Shown piece after piece: positions 41,527 through 51,036 of a stretch of 64,000 bases of DNA (position 1 is the first letter of the stretch; the number at the start of each line of letters is the position of its first letter). Below the pieces are notes generated by a model. It was not told the origin of the DNA and ran no database searches. It saw only the letters and a list, made by a program, of their open reading frames with translations. This DNA is from an uncultured Lachnospiraceae bacterium. GTDB taxonomy: Bacteria; Bacillota; Clostridia; Lachnospirales; Lachnospiraceae. Location of the stretch: the NCBI GenBank assembly GCA_910588825.1, contig CAJURF010000009.1:1-64000 (forward strand). The letters are read 5' to 3'. The translations under genes and the position numbers were made by a program.

Positions 41527-44109
41527 GTGAAAAAGAGACATAAAAAGGGAAAGAGCGGGAATGGTCCCGGTCTGATTCTGTCCATTCTGCTGACTTTTTG
41601 TATTTTAGGAACCATTGTTTATTTTGTTGCCAGGAGAATCTCGTCGGAAATGTCTCAATCAGCGATCAGCAACTTAAGTGAGAGCCTGGAACTGGTCAGG
41701 GGTACGATAGAGGCTATTTTGGATAAGGAAGCGGAGTTCCAGAAACTGATGGCGCAGGAAATCTCGGTTATGGGAAACCCAGAAAAGTTCATCCAGTCGT
41801 ACAGCGGCAGCCAGACTATGGTAAAGATTTCCTATATTGCAGAGGGGACGACGAAAGGGGTTTCGAATACAGGGGAAGAATTTACAGCAGAGGAACTGGA
41901 TTTTTCATCGGGAAAGTCGGTGGGCGGCCTGCCGGTTTCCACTTCTTATTTGAATGATATGGGAACCTGGGCATATACAATCAAATGTCCGGTGGTCAGA
42001 AATGGTAGAGAGACAGCAGTGCTTTACATAGAATATATCTATGATTCCTTTGATGAGGCACTGCCCAGCAGTTTTTATAACCGAAAAGCGACTCTCTACA
42101 TTATGGATGCAAAAAGCCGCAGGTTTGTGTTAAAACCCAAAGGGCTGAAGGAGCGGACCCTGGGCCATCTGGATTTGAATGACTTTTACCGTGCCAATTT
42201 GATTCTTGAACCGGAGATTCAGGAAGAAGTTTCGCAGTGCATCAGGACTCAGCGGGATATTATGTTTTACCATACGATTCAGCAGAAAGATTCGCTGATT
42301 TATATGTGGGCCGTCAATGAGGGGGCTGTCTATCTGGTGGGGTATGTGCCCATAGAGGCCATTCAGCGTGAAGGGGACGCAGTAAACCAGAATATCTTTA
42401 TTGTGGTCTTTGTAATGCTGGTGGCATTTGTGATCTGCTGCATTTTATATTTTCTGAATAACAGACAGCAGATGAGATACCGAAAAGAGCAGGAGCGGGA
42501 AAGGGAGCTTCATAATCAGCAGCTGGCTGAGGCGCTGCAGGCGGCGCAGATTGCCAGCAGTTCGAAGACCACATTTTTATCGAATATGTCCCATGATATC
42601 CGGACTCCCATGAATGCAATTCTGGGATTTACCATACTGCTTGCAAAAGACGCGGATAATCCTGGAAAAGTCAGAGAATATACGAAGAAAATCACTGCCT
42701 CCGGCCAGCATCTTCTGAGCCTGATCAATGATGTGCTGGATGTCTCTAAAATTGAGAGCGGAAAAGTGGTGCTTACCATCGGGGAGTTTACCCTGAACAA
42801 TATGGTTTCTTCTGTAGATGCCATTATCCGGCCAATGGCCAGAGAAAAGGGACAGGAATTTGAGGTTTTAGTCAGCGGTGTGAAACAGGAGCATTTAATC
42901 GGTGATGAGACGAGGATTAACCAAATTCTTATTAATCTGCTGTCCAATGCCGTGAAATATACCCAGGAGGGTGGAAACATATGGCTGCGCATTATCGGGC
43001 TGGGGCAGCACTCCAGCCAGTATGAACACATACGGATTGAGGTGGAAGATAACGGGTATGGCATGAGCCAGGATTACCTGGAGGTGATTTTTGATGCATT
43101 TACCCGGGCGGAAAACAGCACCACCAATAAAGTCCAGGGGACCGGTCTTGGAATGGCAATCACAAAAAATATTGTGGAGCTTATGGGCGGCACCATACAG
43201 GTGTCCAGCCAGGTGGATAAGGGAAGTCTTTTTATTGTTGAACTGGATCTTCGCATTCCGGATGGGAAGTCGGATGAGCAGTTCTGGCAGGAGAACAAGA
43301 TCCACCGGATTCTCGTGGTGGACGATGAGACGGATATGGGCAGAAATATCCAGATGCTTATGGAAGATGCCGGGGTACAGGCGGAACTGGCATTTTGCGG
43401 GGAAGATGCGCTTTGCCGGATACGCAGTGCCCAGGAGATGGGAGAACATTATGATGTGATTCTTCTGGACTGGAAAATGCCGGATATGGATGGAATAGAG
43501 ACAGCAAGGTGCATACGAAAGATTGTCCCGGACGGCACACTTATTTTACTCCTGAGTGCCCATGATTGGGATGAGATAGAAGAAGATGCCGTCGGGGCAG
43601 GGATTCAGGGTTTTCTCACAAAGCCGTTTTTTGTGTCTGCTTTTAAAGAAAAGATTTTTGAGATCAATACAGCCCATGACCAGGAAATACAGGCGTCAGA
43701 GAACGCAAAAGAGCATAGTCTGAACGGGGTGCATTTTCTGGTGGCAGAGGATAATGAGATCAATTCAGAGATTCTGGAAGAACTGCTGGAGGTGGAGGGA
43801 GCGGTCTGCCACATTGCAGAAAACGGCCATCTGGCAGTGGAAGCTTTCAAAAATGCTCCTCCGGGAACATTCGATGCTATTTTGATGGATGTGCAGATGC
43901 CTGTTATGAACGGCTATGAGGCAACCCTGGCAATCCGGTCATTGGAGCGGGAAGACGCGGAAACTATACCGATTATTGCCATGACGGCAAATGCCTTTGC
44001 GGAGGATGTGAGAGATGCAAAAGACGCGGGTATGAATGACCATATAGCAAAACCCATTGATATGGATATTGTGAGGAAAACATTGTATAAATATCTGAAG
44101 GAGAAATAG
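41527..44109 (+). CDS. Membrane hybrid histidine kinase with two receivers
   Basis: An 860-residue kinase. A helix near residues 14-34 (PGLILSILLTFCILGTIVYF) and another near 283-305 enclose an outer sensor of about 245 residues (Cache-like). A coiled coil leads to HisKA with His356 in NMSHDIRTPMNAI. The ATPase (VEDNGYGMSQDY, GTGLGMAITKN) and two receivers with phospho-Asp at 648 (LLDWKMPDMDG) and 788 (LMDVQMPVMNG) follow. I chose GTG at 41527, 8 bases after AAAGGTGA; the longer frame from 41464 has no such site. The next gene, a solute-binding lipoprotein, begins 5 bases after the stop. Confidence 0.9.
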   Translation: MKKRHKKGKSGNGPGLILSILLTFCILGTIVYFVARRISSEMSQSAISNLSESLELVRGTIEAILDKEAEFQKLMAQEISVMGNPEKFIQSYSGSQTMVKISYIAEGTTKGVSNTGEEFTAEELDFSSGKSVGGLPVSTSYLNDMGTWAYTIKCPVVRNGRETAVLYIEYIYDSFDEALPSSFYNRKATLYIMDAKSRRFVLKPKGLKERTLGHLDLNDFYRANLILEPEIQEEVSQCIRTQRDIMFYHTIQQKDSLIYMWAVNEGAVYLVGYVPIEAIQREGDAVNQNIFIVVFVMLVAFVICCILYFLNNRQQMRYRKEQERERELHNQQLAEALQAAQIASSSKTTFLSNMSHDIRTPMNAILGFTILLAKDADNPGKVREYTKKITASGQHLLSLINDVLDVSKIESGKVVLTIGEFTLNNMVSSVDAIIRPMAREKGQEFEVLVSGVKQEHLIGDETRINQILINLLSNAVKYTQEGGNIWLRIIGLGQHSSQYEHIRIEVEDNGYGMSQDYLEVIFDAFTRAENSTTNKVQGTGLGMAITKNIVELMGGTIQVSSQVDKGSLFIVELDLRIPDGKSDEQFWQENKIHRILVVDDETDMGRNIQMLMEDAGVQAELAFCGEDALCRIRSAQEMGEHYDVILLDWKMPDMDGIETARCIRKIVPDGTLILLLSAHDWDEIEEDAVGAGIQGFLTKPFFVSAFKEKIFEINTAHDQEIQASENAKEHSLNGVHFLVAEDNEINSEILEELLEVEGAVCHIAENGHLAVEAFKNAPPGTFDAILMDVQMPVMNGYEATLAIRSLEREDAETIPIIAMTANAFAEDVRDAKDAGMNDHIAKPIDMDIVRKTLYKYLKEK

Positions 44110-44114
44110 TAACC

Positions 44115-45419
44115 ATGAAAAGGAACTTTATAAAAGTTTCGGCTGTTTTGCTTGTGGGGGCTGCGGTTTATGCCACTGCCGCCTGTGCCAAAGAGGAGGC
44201 TCTGGATACGAATCTAATCCACAAAGACCAAGGGGTGGAAAAAGTTGTCAATCTGTTTACGCCTGTGGAAAAGTCCAATCCCAATGCGGGAAATGTGGCC
44301 AGGACTGCACAGGAAATATCCATTATGGAGGCAGAGGAGAAGCTGAATCTGCGGGTGGAATACCGGTCGTATACAGCAGAAGATTACAAAGAGAAAACCT
44401 ATGATGATGTGGCTCTCGACCGTGTGCGCAGCAACATGGATGACGTATATCTGCTCAACCCTGATACCATTCAGGTGCTGGGGGCTGAAGGCCAGCTGGC
44501 AGACCTGTCCGGCCTTGATAACGTGAAAAATCTGCGGGAAGTTGTGAAAGCCGCCAACATGGTGAATGGAAAACTTGTGGCCATTCCCCAGGAGGTGGTG
44601 TCTTATGGTTTGTTTGTAAATCAGGATATGTTCGACGACTATGATTTGGAACTGCCTCAGACGCCGGATGATCTGCTGGAATGCTGCAGAGTTTTTAAAA
44701 AAAACGGGATTGAGACGCCTATTGGGGCTAACCGCTGGTGGCTGGAAAACTTTGTTCTGGCTCAGGCATATGCGGATTTGTACAATGGGGATACCACAGA
44801 TGAGGAGATTGCGGCCTTAAACAGCGGCGAGGCAAAATATAGTGACTATATGCGTGCCGGGTTTGAATATCTGCAGGAGCTGATTGACCTGGAATATATT
44901 GATGCCGAGACTGCTTATACGTATGAGGCAATTGAAGGGGAGGGGCCGGATTTCCTGGCTCAGAAGACGCCCATTGTGATGGCTTACTGGGCGGCGGCCA
45001 ATGCGGACACCGCTTATGGAGATGTTGATTTTAATCTGCAGGTAATCGGATTTCCCACAAAACTGGGTCAGATGCCTGTAGTATCAATGAACGGGTATGG
45101 TGTGGGGGTAAAGGCAGAACATCTGGAAGATGCCATGGATATGATGAATGTTTTGATGTCTGATCAAACCCTTCAGACCTATGCGGATACCAATCAGGTG
45201 ATCTCTCCCTCAAAAAATGTGGAAGTAGATTGCAGGGATGCGTTAAAACCACTGAATGCTAAAATCAATGAAGGCGTTTATGTACTTGGTTCTAATGCAA
45301 ATATGAAATTAGAGCAGTGGGGCAACACCTGTCTGATAGTGAGGAGCCTTCTGAAAGGTGCATCGGTAGATGAATGTATGGCAGAATTCGATAAACTGCA
45401 GGCAGAGACCCTGCAATAA
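44115..45419 (+). CDS. Extracellular solute-binding lipoprotein paired with the hybrid kinase
   Basis: A 434-residue family 1 solute-binding protein. The signal peptide ends in a lipobox (ATAAC, about residues 19-23). The mature protein has the usual periplasmic-binding-protein pattern: NLREVVKAANMVNGKLVAIP, QEVVSYGLFVNQDMFDDYDL, TPDDLLECCRVFKKNGIETP and MNGYGVGVKAEH. No ABC permease or ATPase is encoded in the window. The 5-base spacing to the kinase suggests the protein binds a ligand and signals through that kinase. A terminator follows. Confidence 0.85.
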   Translation: MKRNFIKVSAVLLVGAAVYATAACAKEEALDTNLIHKDQGVEKVVNLFTPVEKSNPNAGNVARTAQEISIMEAEEKLNLRVEYRSYTAEDYKEKTYDDVALDRVRSNMDDVYLLNPDTIQVLGAEGQLADLSGLDNVKNLREVVKAANMVNGKLVAIPQEVVSYGLFVNQDMFDDYDLELPQTPDDLLECCRVFKKNGIETPIGANRWWLENFVLAQAYADLYNGDTTDEEIAALNSGEAKYSDYMRAGFEYLQELIDLEYIDAETAYTYEAIEGEGPDFLAQKTPIVMAYWAAANADTAYGDVDFNLQVIGFPTKLGQMPVVSMNGYGVGVKAEHLEDAMDMMNVLMSDQTLQTYADTNQVISPSKNVEVDCRDALKPLNAKINEGVYVLGSNANMKLEQWGNTCLIVRSLLKGASVDECMAEFDKLQAETLQ

Positions 45420-45425
45420 AGACAA

Positions 45426-45455
45426 AAAGACGGCAGAGATGTATCTGCCGTCTTT
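45426..45455. terminator. Bidirectional terminator
   Basis: AAAGACGGCAGA and TCTGCCGTCTTT form a 12-bp perfect stem with a 6-base loop, between the solute-binding protein gene and the convergent chemoreceptor-like gene. Confidence 0.8.
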
Positions 45456-45463
45456 ATTTAACG

Positions 45464-46414
45464 TTAACGTTCGTTTTTTATGTAATCTTTTACAATAGGC
45501 GGAATCTGGGATAACATATTGTCTATGTCTTCGTACATGGTGCTTTTGGTGGTTCCCAGCCTGCCAGCCTGGTTGATATGCCCCATAACCTCCTGGTACT
45601 GTTCTTTCATTTTATCAAAAAATCTATATAATAGCTGCAGATCATCCTGGGAGTTGCCAATGACCTTGACAATTTCAGAGTGTACTGTGTCCGCGCCTTC
45701 TGCAGACCGTATAATCTCATCGAACTTTTGATAGGTTTCGTCCACATTATCCAGACTGTCTTCCAGAGCCTGCTGGGATGTGGCAATACTGCTGTTCAGA
45801 TGGTCGGTTCCCTGCTCCACATCCTGGATGCCGGAGTCGACTTCACCGGTGAGGCTTTTGATCTCATCCGCCAGTTTTTTTACTTCAACAGCCACCACAG
45901 CGAATCCTTTCCCCTGTTCGCCTGCCCGTGCCGCCTCGATGGAGGCATTAAGCGCCAGAATATTGGTCTGCTCGGCGATGGAAACGATTTTATTGGTACA
46001 CTGTTTGATTTTTTCCACTGCCTTCTGTAAATCTGCGAATGTGTTTTCCATTTCGCTGAAATAGGTTTTCACCTGCAGGGAACTTTCTTTCAGCTCCTCC
46101 ACACCACTCTGCGCGTGTGACACAGACTGGGAAATGGTTTCTTTTACTGTTCCGAATTCGCTGGACACCTGCTCGATGGTGGAAAAATTATGGCCAAAAT
46201 CCTGCAGTTTTTCCTGAAAATCTTCTGAGTCTGCCAACACGGTATTAAAAGAATTGCCTATGTTGTTTAGTTCCCCTAACGTGTCCACTTCTTTTTGTAC
46301 CATCTCTGTGTGGTAGTCTTTTAAACTGCCCATTACATGCAGTACAGGATTCAGACTTTTTTCATTCTCCGGTGAATCTTTCTTGTCTCTCTTGTGGTTT
46401 TTCCAAAACGGCAT
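45464..46414 (-). CDS. Soluble methyl-accepting chemotaxis-like signalling protein
   Basis: A 316-residue cytosolic protein with an MCP signalling hairpin. The tip is NILALNASIEAARAGEQGKGFAVVA-like (the conserved E-A-A-R-A-G-E-x-G-x-G-F-x-V-V-A), flanked by long heptad helices. There are no membrane helices. The N-terminus is short and charged (MPFWKNHKRDKKDSPENEKS). It lies 11 bases downstream of the FIST-domain gene, so the FIST protein probably supplies the sensory input. No che genes or flagellar genes are visible in the window. Confidence 0.88.
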   Translation of the reverse strand: MPFWKNHKRDKKDSPENEKSLNPVLHVMGSLKDYHTEMVQKEVDTLGELNNIGNSFNTVLADSEDFQEKLQDFGHNFSTIEQVSSEFGTVKETISQSVSHAQSGVEELKESSLQVKTYFSEMENTFADLQKAVEKIKQCTNKIVSIAEQTNILALNASIEAARAGEQGKGFAVVAVEVKKLADEIKSLTGEVDSGIQDVEQGTDHLNSSIATSQQALEDSLDNVDETYQKFDEIIRSAEGADTVHSEIVKVIGNSQDDLQLLYRFFDKMKEQYQEVMGHINQAGRLGTTKSTMYEDIDNMLSQIPPIVKDYIKNER

Positions 46415-46425
46415 GATTTCCCCCT

Positions 46426-47481
46426 TTATTCAAATACCACACAGGTCATGGACTGGTTTACAAAACGATTGTTGTAGTGTTCTCCATAGCCCACTAAGCC
46501 TGCATGACTGCCTAATGTACCCATCTCCGCCAGATATTCTTCCATGTAGTGATTCTGATTAAACAGCAGATATCTGAACAGGCAGTTTACGGAAAATACA
46601 GCAGAGATTTTCGGAAAGTCCTGATGAATGGTGTGTATGGTATCTTTGACGATCGCCTTGTAATCCCCCAGTTCCAGCAGAATCAGCACATCGGAATCGT
46701 TCACCTGGCGGAAACATGCCAGTGCGTCGCCGCTCACTTCTTTGATGGATATGATACAGACATCGTCCCCGTTGAGCTTTCCAAAAGGATTTTTAAAGGT
46801 CTGTGTTGTGATATCCCCCTCTGACACATGGAGAATATCCTGATAGACCTGTTTGGCCGGCCTGCCGTTTAAAGCGCCGATGATATATCTGGATTTATCT
46901 GTTCTGGAAGCGATAAAGCGGTGGTTTTCCAACTGATGATAAATATTCTCTTTGTAAGCTTTTACTCTGCCTGTTTCATTTTTTACCACAGCATATGCCA
47001 CTGCGCGTTCATAGACTTTTCCGTTGGCGGATACTTTGCCGCCGTCGCCGGTTCCTCCCACCAGAGAAATTCTTTTGTGTTTTAAGACCGTATAAATGGT
47101 GGTCAGCACACAGGCGTCATTTTCAGAGCAGAAATCAATGCAAATGGTGTCATTTTGTGACCCCCCTACATGTTTCACGTCCTGTTCCAGCCGTTCTATG
47201 TATTTTACAGGCATTACGGTTACTTCTTCCAATACATTGGCTGCGGCGCGTACGCCGTTTGAAAATGCAATCACGCCCACCCCTTTTTCCACGATTCTGG
47301 TGTCGTAGCACATTCCAATACATCCAATACTGGGAACACCCGGATAAAGTTCTTCTAATTCTTTTACATGGGATTCAAACTGCTGGCTGTTGGACATCAG
47401 CATAATCAGCTGCGGCCTGTTTAAACCACGGACCGCTTCTCTTAAATCTCCGCGCTGGCTCATTCCAAAAAACTGTTTCAT
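46426..47481 (-). CDS. FIST-domain sensory protein
   Basis: A 351-residue cytosolic protein with FIST N and C domains. The N part has LIMLMSNSQQFESHVKELEE, VPSIGCIGMCYD and GVGVIAFSNGVRAAANVLEE. The middle shows ISLVGGTGDGG. The C part includes DVLILLELGDYKAIVKDT, KISAVFSVNCLFRYLLF (the family's F-S-C-x-x-R region) and LVGYGEHYNNRFVNQSM. FIST domains are predicted small-ligand sensors, perhaps for amino acids. I use the ATG at 47481 because AGGAGGAG lies 10 bases upstream. It forms an operon with the MCP-like gene. Confidence 0.85.
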   Translation of the reverse strand: MKQFFGMSQRGDLREAVRGLNRPQLIMLMSNSQQFESHVKELEELYPGVPSIGCIGMCYDTRIVEKGVGVIAFSNGVRAAANVLEEVTVMPVKYIERLEQDVKHVGGSQNDTICIDFCSENDACVLTTIYTVLKHKRISLVGGTGDGGKVSANGKVYERAVAYAVVKNETGRVKAYKENIYHQLENHRFIASRTDKSRYIIGALNGRPAKQVYQDILHVSEGDITTQTFKNPFGKLNGDDVCIISIKEVSGDALACFRQVNDSDVLILLELGDYKAIVKDTIHTIHQDFPKISAVFSVNCLFRYLLFNQNHYMEEYLAEMGTLGSHAGLVGYGEHYNNRFVNQSMTCVVFE

Positions 47482-47783
47482 TGAGACAGCTCCTCCTCTC
47501 TTTTCTGCTCGGAGTGCTCTTGAATAAAAGTATTTCAAGCAGCACAGAATCAAATGTGAATAATAAAAACATTATATAGTATTTTGGGGGGAGGCGTCAA
47601 TGATATTTTCCGTTTTGGACAGTAAACACACTATTTTATGGCTTCTCAATTAAGGATAATTATGCTATCATAATTGCTAGATGATCTATGATTTGGATTG
47701 ATAATATTGACATAGTTCCATGCACTTGCCGGTGATGACAGGAAAAGCTGCTTTTTGGTGCAGGGCATGGGGGAGGAGAAGGA

Positions 47784-50700
47784 ATGTATCATTGCCATAT
47801 TTGTTTCTATTTAGCGGGTCATTCATGCATGGCATTTGAAATATTGAAAGAGATGCCCCTGATGGAACGCTTTACATATGAATTCAAAGAGAGTGAGAAG
47901 CCGGACCGCACGCTGGCGGCCAAGGCGGATATGATTTGGGTGAATCTGCAGGGAGTGGATGCCAAGGAGATGCTGCGTACACTGGTTTTGGATAGACGCA
48001 GAGAAAGTGAGATCATCCTGCTGGCAGACAGAGAGCAGATTCTCCAGTTGGAGGATGAGCTGGAAGATGTGAAGGATATCTGGACACTGCCCATGTCAGA
48101 AAAGGAAATCAGATTCCGGCTTTTGAGATGGAGGCAGGCGTATAAGAAAGAAAAGGATGCGTGGCTGGCGGAGCAGTACTTGGATTCCACCATCAATAAC
48201 AGCCCCAATCTGATCTGGTATAAAGATAAGGACGGCGTACACGAGAAAGTCAATGACAGTTTCTGTGAAACTGTCAATAAGACGAAGCAGCAGGTGGAGG
48301 GGCAGCGCCATGCTTATATCTGGGACGTGGAAGAAGATGACCCAGCCTGTATAGAGTCAGAGCGCATTGTTATGAGCAGCAGGGAAACCTGTGTGTCTGA
48401 GGAAGTGGTGAAGACGGGGGAAGGCACGAGACTGCTCACCACTTATAAATCTCCGTTGTATGATCTGGATGGAAGTGTGATGGGAACTGTGGGGGTTGCC
48501 GTTGATGTGACCCAGGAGCGCGCCTATGAGAGGGAAATTATTCAGAAGAATCATACCCTGGAAACGATTTTTACCACAATGGACTGCGGTGTGATGAGCC
48601 ATTCCCTGGACGGGAAGCAGATTCTCAGTGTCAACAGGGCGGCGCTTAATATACTGGGATATGAGTCTCTGGAGGAATTGGCGGCAATCGGCTTTGATAT
48701 GGTGGCGGAATCTGTTGTGGACGAAGACAAGGAAGAACTTCGCAGACAGATCAAAGGACTGAAAGAGGAAGGCGACAGTGTCAGTGTGGAATACCGGGTA
48801 TGCCATAAAAGCGGGAAGATCCTTCATGTAATGGGAAATGTGAAGCTGGTGGAAGAAGACGGGGTGCTGTTCTACCAGAGGTTCCTTTTGGACTGTACGG
48901 CTCAGAAGCTGCAGGAAAAAGAGAACGAAAGACGCCACATGGAAATGATTCAGGCTCTGAGCAGCGAGTATAGTCTTGTCTGCTTTGTGGATCTGTGGAC
49001 CGGCAGGGGGATGGCGGTCCGGGAAGATGAAAGCGGTGTGTTTGGTTCTATATTTGAAGGCGAGATTTCTCTGGAAGAGAGTATGGGACTTTACATCGAC
49101 AAATTTGTCTACAGTGACGATAAGGAGATGCTCCGCCAGGAATGGTCTGCCGCATGGATTAAAAAAGAGCTGGCAGAGAAGCCTCTGTATTCAGTGAATT
49201 ACCGGATTGTCCAGGATGGAGAAATCAAATATTATCAGGTGAAGGCAGCGCGGGCCGGGCTCTGGGGGGATAACAATGGTATTGTTATGGGATTCCGCAG
49301 TGTGGATGAGGAAATGCGCAAGGAAATAGAGCAGAAAAATCTTCTGCAGGATGCTCTTTTGCAGGCAAATCGGGCAAATAAGGCCAAGAGCACGTTTCTG
49401 TCCAATATGTCCCATGATATCCGGACGCCCATGAATGCCATTGTGGGATTCACAGCGCTGGCTACCACCCACATTGATCAGAAGGATCAGGTGAAAGAGT
49501 ACCTGAAGAAGATTATGACGTCAGGAAATCACCTGCTGAGTCTGATTAATGATGTTCTGGATATGAGCCGGATTGAAAGCGGCAAGATACACCTGGAAGA
49601 GAAGCCGTGCTGTCTGCCGGATATACTCCATGGACTGCGTAACATTGTGCAGGCGGATATTCATGCAAAACAGCTGGAATTGTATATTGATACAGTGGAT
49701 GTGCTGGATGAGGAGATCTACTGCGATAAACTGCGGCTGAACCAGGTGCTGCTGAATCTCCTCAGCAATGCCGTGAAATATACAGGTGCCGGAGGCATTA
49801 TCAGCGTGCGGATTGCACAGCGGGCCGGGGCACCTTCCGGTTATGCAAAATATGAGTTTCATATCAAAGATACAGGTATCGGTATGAGCGAAGAATTTGT
49901 ATCTCATATTTTTGAACCTTTTGAGAGGGAGAATAACACCACAATCAGTGGAATCCAGGGAACCGGCCTTGGCATGGCGATTACAAAAAATATTGTGGAT
50001 ATGATGAACGGCACCATAGAGGTGAAAAGCGAACAGGGGGTGGGGACAGAATTCACTGTTTCCTTTATATTCCGTCTGAACTTGGATGCAAAGGAACCCC
50101 ATGATATTCCTGAGCTGAAAAACTGCAGGGCTCTGGTGGTGGATGATGATTTTAATACCTGTGATACCGTATCTTATATGCTTCAGCAGATTGGGATGCG
50201 GGCGGAATGGACATTATCCGGAAAAGAAGCCGTGCTGCGCACCCGCCAGGCTGCCATGCGGGGGGATGATTACTGTGTATATATTATTGACTGGATGCTT
50301 CCGGACATGAATGGAGTGGAAGTCACCCGCCAGGTGCGCAAAGAAATGGGCGGGGATGTGCCGATTATCGTTCTGACTGCGTATGACTGGTCGGATATTG
50401 AAGAGGAGGCGAAGGAAGCCGGTGTCACGGCATTTTGCAGCAAGCCCCTGTTTATGTCGGAGCTGAGGAGCTGTCTGTATGCCATCGTGAACACAGACGC
50501 GGAAGAAGAAAGGAATGTGAAGAACAGTCCCCCCAAGATACAGACCGGGCGGATCCTGCTGGCTGAAGATAATGAATTGAATCAGGAAATCGCTGTGGAA
50601 ATTCTGGGGGATGCAGGTTTTACCACAGAGGTTGCCGAAAATGGCCAGGCGGCAGTGGATATGCTTAGCCAATCTCAGCCTAGTTACTACCAGCTGATTC

Positions 50701-50921
50701 TGATGGATGTTCAGATGCCTGTGATGAACGGCTATGAGGCTGTCAGAGTGATCCGCAATCTGGAAAATAAGGAACTGGCCTCCATACCCATTCTGGCAAT
50801 GACTGCCAACGCCTTTGAAGAAGATAAACAAAAGGCGATTAACTGCGGGATGAATGGGCATATTGCCAAGCCCATTGATATTGATAATTTAATTGCCACT
50901 TTAAATGAAGTACTGGCTTGA
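47784..50921 (+). CDS. Cytosolic PAS hybrid histidine kinase with two receivers
   Basis: A 1045-residue kinase without membrane helices. Residues 1-115 look like a degenerate receiver (YHCHICFYLAGHSCMAFEIL ... IILLADREQILQLEDELED). Two PAS domains (about 135-255, NNSPNLIWYKDKDGVHEKVN; and 265-385, IFTTMDCGVMSHSLDGKQIL) and a third PAS-like region (about 390-520) follow. HisKA has His544 in NMSHDIRTPMNAI. The ATPase (IKDTGIGMSEEF, GTGLGMAITKN) leads to receivers with Asp836 (IIDWMLPDMNG) and Asp975 (LMDVQMPVMNG). GGGGAGGAGAAGGA precedes the ATG. Confidence 0.9.
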   Translation: MYHCHICFYLAGHSCMAFEILKEMPLMERFTYEFKESEKPDRTLAAKADMIWVNLQGVDAKEMLRTLVLDRRRESEIILLADREQILQLEDELEDVKDIWTLPMSEKEIRFRLLRWRQAYKKEKDAWLAEQYLDSTINNSPNLIWYKDKDGVHEKVNDSFCETVNKTKQQVEGQRHAYIWDVEEDDPACIESERIVMSSRETCVSEEVVKTGEGTRLLTTYKSPLYDLDGSVMGTVGVAVDVTQERAYEREIIQKNHTLETIFTTMDCGVMSHSLDGKQILSVNRAALNILGYESLEELAAIGFDMVAESVVDEDKEELRRQIKGLKEEGDSVSVEYRVCHKSGKILHVMGNVKLVEEDGVLFYQRFLLDCTAQKLQEKENERRHMEMIQALSSEYSLVCFVDLWTGRGMAVREDESGVFGSIFEGEISLEESMGLYIDKFVYSDDKEMLRQEWSAAWIKKELAEKPLYSVNYRIVQDGEIKYYQVKAARAGLWGDNNGIVMGFRSVDEEMRKEIEQKNLLQDALLQANRANKAKSTFLSNMSHDIRTPMNAIVGFTALATTHIDQKDQVKEYLKKIMTSGNHLLSLINDVLDMSRIESGKIHLEEKPCCLPDILHGLRNIVQADIHAKQLELYIDTVDVLDEEIYCDKLRLNQVLLNLLSNAVKYTGAGGIISVRIAQRAGAPSGYAKYEFHIKDTGIGMSEEFVSHIFEPFERENNTTISGIQGTGLGMAITKNIVDMMNGTIEVKSEQGVGTEFTVSFIFRLNLDAKEPHDIPELKNCRALVVDDDFNTCDTVSYMLQQIGMRAEWTLSGKEAVLRTRQAAMRGDDYCVYIIDWMLPDMNGVEVTRQVRKEMGGDVPIIVLTAYDWSDIEEEAKEAGVTAFCSKPLFMSELRSCLYAIVNTDAEEERNVKNSPPKIQTGRILLAEDNELNQEIAVEILGDAGFTTEVAENGQAAVDMLSQSQPSYYQLILMDVQMPVMNGYEAVRVIRNLENKELASIPILAMTANAFEEDKQKAINCGMNGHIAKPIDIDNLIATLNEVLA

Positions 50922-50924
50922 GAG

Positions 50925-50967
50925 AAAGAACAGATGTGTCTGTAAAACGGCGTATCTGTTCTTTTTT
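50925..50967 (+). terminator. Terminator after the cytosolic hybrid kinase
   Basis: AAAGAACAGAT and ATCTGTTCTTT form an 11-bp stem followed by more T. It directly abuts the next promoter at 50971. Confidence 0.75.
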
Positions 50968-50970
50968 CTG

Positions 50971-51022
50971 TTGACAATAACAAACATATGTTCTATAATA
51001 ACGAAAAAAAGAACGTGTGTTT
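50971..51022 (+). promoter_or_regulatory. SOS-type promoter with two candidate LexA boxes
   Basis: TTGACA (50971-50976) and TATAAT (50994-50999) are 17 bases apart. Between them AAACATATGTTC (50982-50993) reads GAACATATGTTT on the other strand. A second site, GAACGTGTGTTT, lies at 51011-51022 just past the expected transcription start. Both fit the clostridial LexA pattern GAAC-N4-GTTY exactly. One box covers the spacer and the other the start region, an ideal repression layout. Confidence 0.7.
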
Positions 51023-51036
51023 GGAGCTGGGCGCCT

